The notes under the pieces were generated by a model. The model did not search any database, had not been told where the DNA came from, and was given only the letters and a program-made list of their open reading frames with translations. A program made the translations under genes and the position numbers. A stretch of DNA of 64,000 bases from Actinoplanes utahensis. Lineage in GTDB: Bacteria > Actinomycetota > Actinomycetes > Mycobacteriales > Micromonosporaceae. The stretch covers positions 1 through 64,000 of the forward strand of contig NZ_BOMZ01000078.1 of assembly GCF_016862455.1 (NCBI RefSeq), written 5' to 3'. Every line of letters starts with the position of its first letter. Position 1 is the first letter of the stretch. Of the stretch, positions 46,533 to 54,433 are shown piece by piece.

Positions 46533-46560
46533 CACCGCGCCCGGACCCACGGAGGCTCAC

Positions 46561-46698
46561 CTGACGGCGACGCAGACGCCGACGACACCGCAGAGACCAA
46601 CCCTCACCACCATGACGATGATGGTGGTCGGCGGCATGGTGGGCGCCGGGGTGTTCTCCCTGCCACGGCGCTTCGCCGAGGAGACCGGTGTCATCGGG
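46561..46698 (+). pseudogene. Truncated amino-acid permease (APC superfamily) N-terminus
   Basis: The frame from 46561 encodes LTATQTPTTPQRPTL followed by TTMTMMVVGGMVGAGVFSLP and RRFAEETGVIG, the first membrane helix of basic-amino-acid/polyamine antiporters (VGSMVGAGVFSLP is diagnostic). Similarity stops at about 46698, next to the start of a diguanylate cyclase gene. A GGAGG at 46551-46555 stands 5 nt before a CTG where the start should be, suggesting a mutated start or a rare CTG initiator. Everything after helix 1 is missing, so this is a deletion remnant. Confidence 0.75.
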
Positions 46699-46705
46699 AC
46701 GGGCG

Positions 46706-47755
46706 GTGAAAGCTCAGACCGCGGCCGCCGCTGCCGATCACAGCGGAGTGAAATGGTATGTGCGGCGCATCCTCGCGAACGCCCGCGCCGACGACAGCGC
46801 CGTGGTCAGCGGATTCACCGTCGGCCTGTTCTTCACGCTGTGCGGGCTCTACACGTTCGTGACGATCCTGCTGCCGACGCCGCCCGGGTTCCGGACCGGC
46901 TGGGTGTCGGCGATCGCGATGACCGCCGTGGTGTTCGGGCTGGTCGTGATGGCGCTGCCGTGGGACGTCGTCCCGCGCCTGGTCCGGCTGGCGATCGCGC
47001 CGTCGGCGATGACGCTGATCGCGTTGCACAACATCGCCGCCGGCACCGACGGCTTCCGGTACGGCATGTTCTTCTTCATGGTGTTCCTGTGGCTCGGCCT
47101 GTGCGAGCCGCGCGGCATCAGCCTGGCGATGGGCCCGTTCCTGGCGGCCGCGTACCTGGTGCCGCTGGCCGCGGACGGGGCGAGCGACTCCGACCTGTCC
47201 TCGCTCAGCTACACGATGCCCCTGTACCTCACGGTCGGCGAGGTGCTGGCCTGGCGTACCCAGCGGCTGCGCCGCCTGCAGAACCGGCTCCAGCAGCTGG
47301 CCGACCACGATGCGCTGACCGGCCTGCCGAACCGTGCGGTGTTCGCCGCCGCGCTGCGCCGGCACTGCGTGTCACCGGACCCGGTCGCCGTGCTCTTCCT
47401 CGACCTGGACGGCTTCAAACAGATCAACGACCGTCTCGGCCATGCGGCCGGCGACGAGGTGCTGGTCACGGTGGCCGAGGTGCTGCGCGGCCACACCCGT
47501 GCGGGGTACGCGGATCTGCCGTGCCGTCTCGCCGGCGACGAGTTCGTGCTCCTGCTGCCGAACACCGGCCCCGACGAGGCCCGCATGGTCGCCGACCGGC
47601 TCGTGCAGCTCCTGGCCGCCGAACACGCTGCCGACGGCACCCCGATCCGTGGCAGTGTGGGCGTGGCCGCCGGTCGTGGCCTGGACGCCGCCGCGCTGCT
47701 GGCCTCCGCCGACGAGGCGATGTACGCCGCCAAACAGTCCCGCCGCGCCGCCTGA
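46706..47755 (+). CDS. Membrane diguanylate cyclase (AGDEF)
   Basis: 349 residues from GTG 46706. Six or so membrane helices (FTVGLFFTLCGLYTFVTILL; AIAMTAVVFGLVVMALPW; AIAPSAMTLIALHNIAAG; YGMFFFMVFLWLGLCEP; SLAMGPFLAAAYLVPLAA; YLTVGEVLAW) followed by GGDEF: DHDALTGLPNRAVFAAAL, FLDLDGFKQINDRLGHAAGDEVL and AGDEF at 276-280. Ala for the first Gly occurs in active cyclases, so activity is likely. The gene begins directly after a truncated permease, and a dispersed repeat with a long hairpin follows it. Confidence 0.9.
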   Translation: MKAQTAAAAADHSGVKWYVRRILANARADDSAVVSGFTVGLFFTLCGLYTFVTILLPTPPGFRTGWVSAIAMTAVVFGLVVMALPWDVVPRLVRLAIAPSAMTLIALHNIAAGTDGFRYGMFFFMVFLWLGLCEPRGISLAMGPFLAAAYLVPLAADGASDSDLSSLSYTMPLYLTVGEVLAWRTQRLRRLQNRLQQLADHDALTGLPNRAVFAAALRRHCVSPDPVAVLFLDLDGFKQINDRLGHAAGDEVLVTVAEVLRGHTRAGYADLPCRLAGDEFVLLLPNTGPDEARMVADRLVQLLAAEHAADGTPIRGSVGVAAGRGLDAAALLASADEAMYAAKQSRRAA

Positions 47756-47818
47756 CCTCAGTCCGGCTGTCTCACCGCCCTCGAGACGGCCACCACGGCC
47801 GGCCGGACAGGATCGTCG

Positions 47819-47883
47819 ACCTCCGGCTGGTTGTCAGGGCTGTCTCGGGGCGGTCGAGACAGCCCTGACAACCAGCCGGAGGT
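47819..47883. repeat. Long perfect hairpin (29-bp stem), element 1
   Basis: Left arm 47819-47847 and right arm 47855-47883 are perfectly complementary over 29 bp with a 7-base loop. The arms begin ACCTCCGGCTGGTTGTC and end GACAACCAGCCGGAGGT. It sits between the converging cyclase and HAD genes and could terminate both. The same outer arm sequence recurs at 48693-48744 on the other side of the HAD gene, and a related imperfect fold using GGCTGTCTC is present at 47761-47809. Confidence 0.85.
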
Positions 47884-47987
47884 GACCGTGACCGGACGCA
47901 TGGGCCGCACCTGCGGGACGGTCGTGAGGGGAGGCCTGCCGTGGCCGCCGCGGGACACGGGACCGATGCCGTCCCGTACCAGAATGG
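47865..47987. repeat. Dispersed intergenic repeat, copy B
   Basis: About 123 bp similar by eye to 28487-28612, in the same orientation relative to an upstream diguanylate cyclase gene. It begins inside the right arm of hairpin element 1 (CTGACAACCAGCCGG) and ends GAATGG just before the HAD stop codon. Not coding. Confidence 0.75.
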
Positions 47988-47990
47988 GCT

Positions 47991-48656
47991 TTATCGCAGT
48001 TCGGCGATGGGGGAGTCGTCGAGGGCGGCCAGCAGCGCGGCCGGGTCGTCGTAGACGGCGACCGCGCCGGCGTCGGTCAGTTCGGCCGCCGAGGTGCCGC
48101 CGCAGGCCAGGCCGACGACCGGGATGCCGAGTTTCCCGGCGGCCTGGACGTCCCAGACCGAGTCGCCGACGAAGACGGCCGCTTTCGGGTCGACGCCGGA
48201 CTGGTCGAGGGCCGCCTCCAGGATGTCGGGGGCGGGTTTGCTCTGTTCGGCGTCGGACGACGAGGTGGCCGCGGTGATCACGTCGTCGGCGCCGAGGACC
48301 CGGCGCAGCTGGTCCAGTTCGGGCGCGCGCGCCGACGACGCGAGGACGACGGCCAGGCCGCGCCCGGCGACGGCCCGGACCAGCTCGGCCGCGCCGGGCA
48401 GCGGGCGCAGGCGTTCCCACCAGGCGCCGTACAGCACGTCGTGGGCGGTGGTGGCCCGCTCGTCGTCGTCCCGGTCCCGGTCCGGGCCGAGCAGGTGGTC
48501 GAGCAGATTGTCGGAGCCCATGCCGATGCCCCGGTGGATCCTGGACATCGGAACGTCCGCGCCGAACTGGCGCAGCGCCTCCCACCAGGCGACGGTGTGC
48601 AGGTACGTGGAGTCGACGAGGGTGCCGTCGACGTCGAACAGAACGCCGGATCTCAT
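47991..48656 (-). CDS. HAD-superfamily phosphatase
   Basis: 221 residues. HAD motif I FDVDGTLVDSTYLH (nucleophile Asp and acid Asp), motif II VVLASSARAPEL (Ser), motif III Lys in AEQSKPAPDILEAALDQ, motif IV AAVFVGDSVWDVQAA. The cap segment RHGIGMGSDNLLDHLLG type indicates a beta-phosphoglucomutase/phosphoglycolate-phosphatase-like subfamily. Small-molecule substrate unknown. Flanked on both sides by related hairpins; ATG at 48656. Confidence 0.92.
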   Translation of the reverse strand: MRSGVLFDVDGTLVDSTYLHTVAWWEALRQFGADVPMSRIHRGIGMGSDNLLDHLLGPDRDRDDDERATTAHDVLYGAWWERLRPLPGAAELVRAVAGRGLAVVLASSARAPELDQLRRVLGADDVITAATSSSDAEQSKPAPDILEAALDQSGVDPKAAVFVGDSVWDVQAAGKLGIPVVGLACGGTSAAELTDAGAVAVYDDPAALLAALDDSPIAELR

Positions 48657-48692
48657 GGTCGCCGGTTACCCGAGATCGGCATGGCGAACCAA

Positions 48693-48744
48693 CCTCCGGC
48701 TGGTTCTCACGGCTGTCTCACGGCCGGTGAGAACCAGCCGGAGG
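48693..48744. repeat. Related hairpin, element 2 (18-bp stem)
   Basis: Left arm 48693-48710 and right arm 48727-48744 are perfectly complementary (CCTCCGGCTGGTTCTCAC/GTGAGAACCAGCCGGAGG), with GGC/GCC pairing inside the loop. The outer 13 bases equal those of element 1, while the inner part differs yet remains paired. It lies in the divergent region between the HAD and lacI genes, where a terminator would not be expected. Confidence 0.85.
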
Positions 48745-48750
48745 GTTTTG

Positions 48751-48765
48751 CCAACGTTGTATAGT
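48751..48765 (+). promoter_or_regulatory. LacI operator and -10 element of the regulator gene
   Basis: CCAACGTTGTA (48751-48761), with the palindromic core CAACGTTG, overlaps TATAGT (48760-48765), a good -10 nine bases before the GTG start. The same 11-mer occurs upstream of the arabinofuranosidase gene (49840-49850), so the regulator probably controls itself and the operon. Confidence 0.72.
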
Positions 48766-48773
48766 GCTCAGCT

Positions 48774-49787
48774 GTGCCGCCCCCGGGCCTCAAGGACGTC
48801 GCCGCGCGCGCCGGCGTGTCGATCAAGACGGTGTCGAACGTGGTCAACGGCTACGTGCACGTCGCCGCGCGGACCCGTGCCCGGGTCCAGGAGGCGATCG
48901 ACGCCCTCGGTTACGTGCCGAACGTGGCTGCCCGGCAGTTGCGCAGCAAGCGTTCCGGGGTGATCGCGCTGGCCGTCCCGGAGCTGCAGTCGCCGTACTT
49001 CGCCGAGGTCGCGGGGTTGATCGTGCAGGCGGCCGAGCGGCGGTCCTGGACGGTGCTGATCGACCAGACCGACGGGCACGCCGAGCGCGAGCGCAACCTG
49101 GTGGCGGGTCTGCGCCGGCACGCCATCGACGGGCTGATCTTCAGTCCGCTCGCGCTGGCCGGGGAGGACCTGGCGCGCGGCGGTGACACGCCGATGGTGC
49201 TGCTGGGTGAGCGGGTGTGGCACGGCCCGGCCGACCACGTGGCGATCGACAACACCGCTGCCGCGGCGGAGGCGACCCGGCATCTGTACGGGCTGGGCCG
49301 CCGCGGCATCGCGGCGATCGGCGCCCAGGACCAGCCGTCGGCGGTGACCGCCCACCAGCGGCTCGCCGGCTACCGGGCGGCCCTGGCGGAGACGGGCCTG
49401 CCGTTCGACCCGCGCCTGGTCGCCCGGGTGGACCGGTTCCACCGCGCGGACGGCGCCGCCGCGATGGCCGCGCTGCTGGACCGCCCGCGCCGCCCGGACG
49501 CGGTGTTCTGCTTCAACGACCTGCTCGCCCTGGGCGCGATCCGGACCCTGCTGTCGCGGGGTGTCCGGGTGCCGCAGGACGTGGCGGTGGCCGGGTTCGA
49601 CGACATCGAGGACGGCCGGTTCAGCACGCCGACGCTGACCACTGTCGCGCCGGACACCGCCCGGATCGCCCAGCTGGCGGTGGATCTGCTGGCCGAGCGC
49701 CTCGGCGACGGCCCGGCCGCCGCGGGCCCGCCGCGGGAGCTGCGCGTCGATCACCGCCTGGTGGTCCGGGAGAGCACCGTCGGCTGA
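48774..49787 (+). CDS. LacI-family regulator of the arabinan operon
   Basis: 337 residues from GTG 48774. Helix-turn-helix GLKDVAARAGVSIKTVSNVVNGYVHVAARTRARVQEAIDALGYVPNVAARQLRSKRSGVIAL is the LacI signature, followed by a periplasmic-binding-protein-like sensor (SPYFAEVAGLIVQAAERRSWTVLIDQTDG; FCFNDLLALGAIRTLLSRGVRVPQDVAVAGFDDIE). It is directly upstream of and co-directional with GH51, importer and GH43 genes. Arabinose or an arabino-oligosaccharide is the likely inducer (inference). Confidence 0.92.
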   Translation: MPPPGLKDVAARAGVSIKTVSNVVNGYVHVAARTRARVQEAIDALGYVPNVAARQLRSKRSGVIALAVPELQSPYFAEVAGLIVQAAERRSWTVLIDQTDGHAERERNLVAGLRRHAIDGLIFSPLALAGEDLARGGDTPMVLLGERVWHGPADHVAIDNTAAAAEATRHLYGLGRRGIAAIGAQDQPSAVTAHQRLAGYRAALAETGLPFDPRLVARVDRFHRADGAAAMAALLDRPRRPDAVFCFNDLLALGAIRTLLSRGVRVPQDVAVAGFDDIEDGRFSTPTLTTVAPDTARIAQLAVDLLAERLGDGPAAAGPPRELRVDHRLVVRESTVG

Positions 49788-49824
49788 GAGCCGGGAGAAC
49801 CGGCCGGAGGCATTCAACGACATC

Positions 49825-49852
49825 TTTACAACGGGACTTCCAACGTTGTAAA
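49825..49852 (+). promoter_or_regulatory. LacI operator/promoter of the arabinan operon
   Basis: TTTACAACG (49825-49833) and CGTTGTAAA (49844-49852) form a 9-bp inverted repeat, with the 11-mer CCAACGTTGTA (49840-49850) shared with the lacI promoter. TTTACA may serve as -35 and the GTAAAA 17 bp on as -10, eight bases before the ATG, suggesting a leaderless mRNA repressed by LacI. Confidence 0.72.
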
Positions 49853-49860
49853 ACGACTAC

Positions 49861-51345
49861 ATGGCTGTGGCGCGGCTCACACTAGATCCGTCCTTCGCCG
49901 TGGGCCCGGTCGACCGGCGCCTCTTCGGCTCCTTCGTCGAGCACATGGGCCGGTGTGTCTACACCGGTGTCTTCGAACCCGGGCATCCGCGGGCCGACCC
50001 CGACGGCCTGCGCACCGATGTCCTCGACCTGGTCCGTGAACTCGGGGTCACCACCGTCCGCTACCCGGGTGGCAACTTCGTCTCGGCGTACCGCTGGGAG
50101 GACGGCGTCGGCCCGGCCGGCGACCGGCCCCGCCGCCTCGACCTGGCCTGGCGCAGTATCGAGACCAACGCCTTCGGCCTCAACGAGTTCATGCGCTGGG
50201 CCGGCCTGGCCGGCGCCGAGCCGATGATGGCCGTCAACCTCGGCACCCGCGGCGTGGCCGAGGCCGCCGAACTGGTGGAGTACTGCAACGTCGACGGCGG
50301 GACCGCCGCCGCCGACCTGCGCCGCAAACACGGCGTCACCCGGCCGCACGACATCCGGCTCTGGTGCCTGGGCAACGAGATGGACGGGCCGTGGCAGATC
50401 GGCAGCCGCACCGCCGACGAGTACGGGCGGCTCGCCGCCCGCGCCGGGCACGCCATGAAACGCGTCGACCCGAGCATCGAACTGGTCGCCTGCGGCAGCT
50501 CCGGCGCCGACATGCCGACGTTCGCGGCCTGGGAGGCGACCGTCCTGGAGCACGCCTACGACCAGGTCGACTACCTTTCCCTGCACACCTACTACGACCC
50601 CGAGCGGTACGACGACGCCAGCTTCCGGGCTTCCGCGGTCCATCTGGACGCCGCCGTCGACGCCGTGCTCGCCACCGCCGACCACGTCCGCGCCCGGCTG
50701 CGCCGCACCAAGTACATCCGGCTCGCCCTCGACGAGTGGAACGTCTGGTACCAGTCCCGCCTCGTCGAGCCCGAGGACCGCGGCATCGAGGACACCCCGG
50801 CGCTGATCGAGGACGACTTCACCGTCACCGACGCGATGGTCGTCGGAAACCTGCTGATCAGCATGCTGCGCCACGCCGACCGGCTCGCCGTCGGCTGTCA
50901 GGCGCAGCTCGTCAACATCATCGCCCCGATCCGTACGCTGCCCGGCGGCCCCGCCTGGCGGCAGACCATCTTCCACCCGTTCGCGCACACCGCCCGGCTG
51001 GCCCGCGGCACCGTGCTGCGGCCCGCGCTGACCGCGCCGGTCATGACCACCGGGCGCTACGGCGACGTCCCGGCCGTCGACGCCGTCGCCACCCACGACG
51101 GCACCCGCCTCACCGTCTTCGCCGTCAACCGCGGCACCGCACCGGTCACCCTGCACCTGGACCTGCGCGCGTTCGGCGGTCACACCCCCGGCGAGCACGT
51201 GATGCTGGCCGGCGACCCGCACCTGACCAATACCGCGGCCCACCCGGACCGGGTCACCCCCAGCGTCCACCGCAGCACCACGGAGGTCCTGTTGCCCCCG
51301 GTGTCGTGGCACGCGATCGGCTTCACCACCGAGGAGACATCGTGA
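49861..51345 (+). CDS. abfA: Alpha-L-arabinofuranosidase, GH51
   Basis: 494 residues, the typical size of intracellular GH51 enzymes, without a signal peptide. FGSFVEHMGRCVYTGVFEPGHP and RYPGGNFVSAYRWEDGVGP form the TIM-barrel start; acid/base Glu173 in WCLGNEMDGPWQIG and nucleophile Glu292 in ALDEWNVWY. It cleaves terminal alpha-L-arabinofuranosyl residues from imported arabino-oligosaccharides. First gene of the operon; its stop overlaps the next start (GTGA). Confidence 0.95.
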   Translation: MAVARLTLDPSFAVGPVDRRLFGSFVEHMGRCVYTGVFEPGHPRADPDGLRTDVLDLVRELGVTTVRYPGGNFVSAYRWEDGVGPAGDRPRRLDLAWRSIETNAFGLNEFMRWAGLAGAEPMMAVNLGTRGVAEAAELVEYCNVDGGTAAADLRRKHGVTRPHDIRLWCLGNEMDGPWQIGSRTADEYGRLAARAGHAMKRVDPSIELVACGSSGADMPTFAAWEATVLEHAYDQVDYLSLHTYYDPERYDDASFRASAVHLDAAVDAVLATADHVRARLRRTKYIRLALDEWNVWYQSRLVEPEDRGIEDTPALIEDDFTVTDAMVVGNLLISMLRHADRLAVGCQAQLVNIIAPIRTLPGGPAWRQTIFHPFAHTARLARGTVLRPALTAPVMTTGRYGDVPAVDAVATHDGTRLTVFAVNRGTAPVTLHLDLRAFGGHTPGEHVMLAGDPHLTNTAAHPDRVTPSVHRSTTEVLLPPVSWHAIGFTTEETS

Positions 51346-52676
51346 ACACACAGTTGAGCCGCCGCGGCGTGCTCGCGCTCGGCGCGGGCGCCGGCGGCGC
51401 CGTGCTGCTGGGCGCCTGCGGAGACAGCGGACCCAGCGACAAGGTGACCGGGGCCGGCCGCAGCGCCGGGCCGGCCGCGACCGCCTACACCGGCCCGAAC
51501 GTCGCACTCGCCTTCTGGAACGGGTTCACCGGCGGCGACGGCGACTACATGAAACGGCTCATCGACCAGTTCAACACCGAGCACGCCAACATCAAGGTGG
51601 CGATGAACGTCTACCAGTGGGTGGACTACTACCAGAAGGTGCCCGCCGCGGTCTCCAGCGGCAACGGCCCGGACCTGGGAATCATGCACGTCGACAGCCT
51701 CGCCACCAACGCCGCCCGGGGCATCGTCCTGCCTCTCGACGACCTCGCGGCGTCGCTGAATCTGACCGAGGCGGCCTTCTCGCCGCCGGTCTGGCAGGCC
51801 GGCGTCTACCGGGACCGGCGTTACGGCATCCCGCTCGACGTGCACCCGCTCGGGCTGTTCTGGAACAAGTCCGTCCTGGAACGGGCCGGCCTCGACCCGG
51901 AGAAACCGCCGGCGACCGGCGACGACTATCTGGCCGCCCTCGACAAGCTGAAGTCGGCCGGGATCGAGGGGAGCTGGGCGACCCCGTTCCAGTTCACCGG
52001 CAGCCTGTGGTTCCAATCGCTGCTGTGGCAGTTCGGCGGCGACCTGTTCGACACCGGCGCGCAGAAGGCCACCTTCGCCCAGGACCCGGGCGTGCAGGCG
52101 CTCACCTGGTACACCGACCTGGTCCGCAAGGGTTACAGCCCGCGGAACGTCGCCCAGGACGCCGACCTGGTGGCGTTGCGCAACGGCAGGAACGCCTTCA
52201 ACTGGAACGGCATCTGGACCGTCAACACCCTCGCCCAGGACAAGAGCCTGAAGTGGGGCGCGGCCCCGGTCCCACAGATCGGCACCCAGAAGGCGGTGTG
52301 GGCCGGCTCGCACCAGTTCGTCCAGTTCAAACAGGGTTCCCGCAACGACGACAAGCTCACCGCCGGCAAGGTCTTCATCAACTGGATCAGCCAGAAGTCC
52401 CTGGAGTGGGCGAAGGGCGGTCAGGTCCCGGCCCGCAAGGACGTCCGGGACAGCGCCGAGTTCCAGGCCCTGCCCGAACAGGCGGCCCTCGCCACCCAGA
52501 TCGACTACGTGCACTACCCGCCGTCGGTCGCGGGCATCGGCGACGCGCTGAACACCGTCGTCACCGCGGTCAACGAGGCGGTCCTGCTGCGCAAGGAGCC
52601 GGCCAGGGCGCTGTCCGACGCGGCTGCCAAAGCCGATCAGATCCTCGAGCAGAACCGCAAGAAGTACGGCGGCTGA
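51342..52676 (+). CDS. ABC sugar-binding lipoprotein
   Basis: 444 residues from GTG 51342. SRRGVLALGAGAGGAVLLGACGDSG is a twin-arginine-like signal with lipobox LLGAC, so the mature protein is a lipoprotein on the outer face. The remainder is an extracellular solute-binding protein of family 1 (VALAFWNGFTGGDGDYMKRLIDQFNTEHANIKVAMNVYQWVDYYQKVPAAVSSGNGPDLGIMH). It delivers arabino-oligosaccharides to the two permeases that follow. No ATPase is encoded here; a shared MsiK-type ATPase elsewhere is expected. Confidence 0.93.
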   Translation: MNTQLSRRGVLALGAGAGGAVLLGACGDSGPSDKVTGAGRSAGPAATAYTGPNVALAFWNGFTGGDGDYMKRLIDQFNTEHANIKVAMNVYQWVDYYQKVPAAVSSGNGPDLGIMHVDSLATNAARGIVLPLDDLAASLNLTEAAFSPPVWQAGVYRDRRYGIPLDVHPLGLFWNKSVLERAGLDPEKPPATGDDYLAALDKLKSAGIEGSWATPFQFTGSLWFQSLLWQFGGDLFDTGAQKATFAQDPGVQALTWYTDLVRKGYSPRNVAQDADLVALRNGRNAFNWNGIWTVNTLAQDKSLKWGAAPVPQIGTQKAVWAGSHQFVQFKQGSRNDDKLTAGKVFINWISQKSLEWAKGGQVPARKDVRDSAEFQALPEQAALATQIDYVHYPPSVAGIGDALNTVVTAVNEAVLLRKEPARALSDAAAKADQILEQNRKKYGG

Positions 52677-52678
52677 CC

Positions 52679-53602
52679 ATGACCCTCCTCCAGGAACGGG
52701 CCCGGACGGCCGAGACGGGGCAACGGCGGGGGATCCGGCGCAACGGCTCGCTCACCCCGTACCTCTTCCTGTTGCCCTATTCTCTGCTCTTCGGCACGTT
52801 CATGCTGGTCCCGGCGGTCTACGGGCTGTGGATCAGTCTGCACGACTGGGACTATCTACTGCCCGGCAAGCCGTTCGTCGGCCTGGACAACTACCGGGCG
52901 CTGTTCGACCCGGGCTCGGCCGTCTACGAGTACTTCTGGCAGTCCATGTCGGCCACCGGCGTGTTCACCGTCGCCAGCGTGCCGCTGCTGCTGACGGTGC
53001 CGCTCGCCGTCGCGCTGCTGCTCAACCGCAGTTTCCCGGGCCGCACCTTCTTCCGGGCCGTCTACTTCGCCCCGTACGTGCTGGGCGTGGCGGTCATCGG
53101 CGTGCTGTGGCGGTTCGTGCTCGACCCCAACCTCGGCGCGGTCAACGCCCTGCTCGGCACGAACACCCCGTGGACCACCGACCTGCCGTGGGCGTGGGTC
53201 TCCCTGGTCGGTGTCACGGTGTGGTGGACGCTGGGCTTCAACGCCGTGATCTACCTGGCCGGGCTCCAGGACATCCCGCGGGAGCTGTACGAGGCGGCCC
53301 GCATCGACGGCGGCGGCAGATGGGCCGAGTTCCGGCACGTCACGCTGCCGGGGCTGCGGCCGGTGCTGCTCTTCGTCGTGATCAACACGGTGCTGCAGGC
53401 GGCGAACATGTTCGGCCAGTCGTACCTGATCACCCAGGGCGCGCCGGGCGTCGAGACCCGCACGGCGATCATGTACATCGCCCAGACCGGTCTGCGCGAC
53501 TTCAAGATGGGCAGCGCCGCCGCGATGAGCTACCTGCTCACCCTCGCCCTCCTGGCGGTCAGCCTGATCATCTTCCGGGTGTTCCGGAGCAGGGAGGACT
53601 GA
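52679..53602 (+). CDS. ABC sugar importer permease 1
   Basis: 307 residues, six membrane helices (LTPYLFLLPYSLLFGTFMLVPAVYGLWISL and others) with an RGIRRNG cytosolic start. The EAA loop LYEAARIDGGGRWAEFRHVTLPGLRPV contacts the ATPase. MalF-type subunit of the CUT1 family. Start ATG 52679, 2 nt after the binding-protein stop. Confidence 0.94.
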   Translation: MTLLQERARTAETGQRRGIRRNGSLTPYLFLLPYSLLFGTFMLVPAVYGLWISLHDWDYLLPGKPFVGLDNYRALFDPGSAVYEYFWQSMSATGVFTVASVPLLLTVPLAVALLLNRSFPGRTFFRAVYFAPYVLGVAVIGVLWRFVLDPNLGAVNALLGTNTPWTTDLPWAWVSLVGVTVWWTLGFNAVIYLAGLQDIPRELYEAARIDGGGRWAEFRHVTLPGLRPVLLFVVINTVLQAANMFGQSYLITQGAPGVETRTAIMYIAQTGLRDFKMGSAAAMSYLLTLALLAVSLIIFRVFRSRED

Positions 53603-53603
53603 C

Positions 53604-54431
53604 GTGCGCCGCGCGAAGGGCATCGCCTGGTACACCGTACTGATCGGGCTGAGTCTGATCTTCCTCGCGCCGCTGGTGTGGATGCTGCTGACCTCGGTGA
53701 AGACGCCGGGGGAGGCGACCCGGGTCCCGCCGACGCTGCTGCCGCTGGAACCCACCACCGGCGCCTACGGGACCCTGTTCCAGGCCGGATCGCAGACGCC
53801 GGTGCTGCGCTGGTTCCTCAACAGCATGCTGGCCGCCGGCGGCCAGGCCCTGCTGGTGCTGATCGTGGCGTCGACCGCCGCGTACCCCCTGGCCCGTATG
53901 CGTTTCCGCGGCCGGAACCTGTTCTTCGGCATGATCGTGGCGACCCTGTTCGTGCCGATCTTCACGCTGATCATCCCGAACTTCCTGATCATCGACCGGC
54001 TCGGCTGGCTGGACACCCTGTGGGCGCTGATCGTGCCCGGCGCGGCCAGCGCGTTCGGCGTGTTCTTCCTGCGGCAGTTCTTCGAGAGCCTGCCCCGCGA
54101 ACTGGAGGAGGCCGCGGTCCTCGAGGGCGCCAACTCCTGGCAGGTCTTCACCCGGGTGATCCTGCCGCTGTCCAAACCGGCGCTCGCCACCCTCGGCCTG
54201 ATCAGCTTCCTCACCAACTGGAACGACTTCATCTGGCCGATCTACGTGCTGTTCAGCCCGGAGAGCTTCACCCTGCCGCCGGGCCTCGGGATCCTCCAGG
54301 GCGCGTACACGATCAACTATCCGGTGGTGATGGCCGGCGCCGCCGTCGCCAGCATCCCCGCGCTGCTGCTGTTCGTCGTCGCCCAGCGCTACATCATCGA
54401 AGGCGTCTCCCGCTCCGGTCTGAAAGGCTGA
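53604..54431 (+). CDS. ABC sugar importer permease 2
   Basis: 275 residues from GTG 53604. MalG-type CUT1 permease with six helices and EAA loop LEEAAVLEGANSWQVFTRVILPLSKPALATLG. It heterodimerises with permease 1. Separated from it by a single base and followed by GH43 after 2 nt, so it is clearly in the same operon. Confidence 0.94.
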   Translation: MRRAKGIAWYTVLIGLSLIFLAPLVWMLLTSVKTPGEATRVPPTLLPLEPTTGAYGTLFQAGSQTPVLRWFLNSMLAAGGQALLVLIVASTAAYPLARMRFRGRNLFFGMIVATLFVPIFTLIIPNFLIIDRLGWLDTLWALIVPGAASAFGVFFLRQFFESLPRELEEAAVLEGANSWQVFTRVILPLSKPALATLGLISFLTNWNDFIWPIYVLFSPESFTLPPGLGILQGAYTINYPVVMAGAAVASIPALLLFVVAQRYIIEGVSRSGLKG

Positions 54432-54433
54432 TC

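Noticed and set aside
47761..47809. Third hairpin of the CCGGCTG family
   Set aside because: The pairing is imperfect and broken; mentioned with element 1 but not supported as a separate element.
46612..47868. A 418-residue plus-strand frame beginning with a permease helix
   Set aside because: Only the first ~30 residues are permease-like; the rest is an out-of-frame reading of the diguanylate cyclase gene, rich in Arg/Pro.
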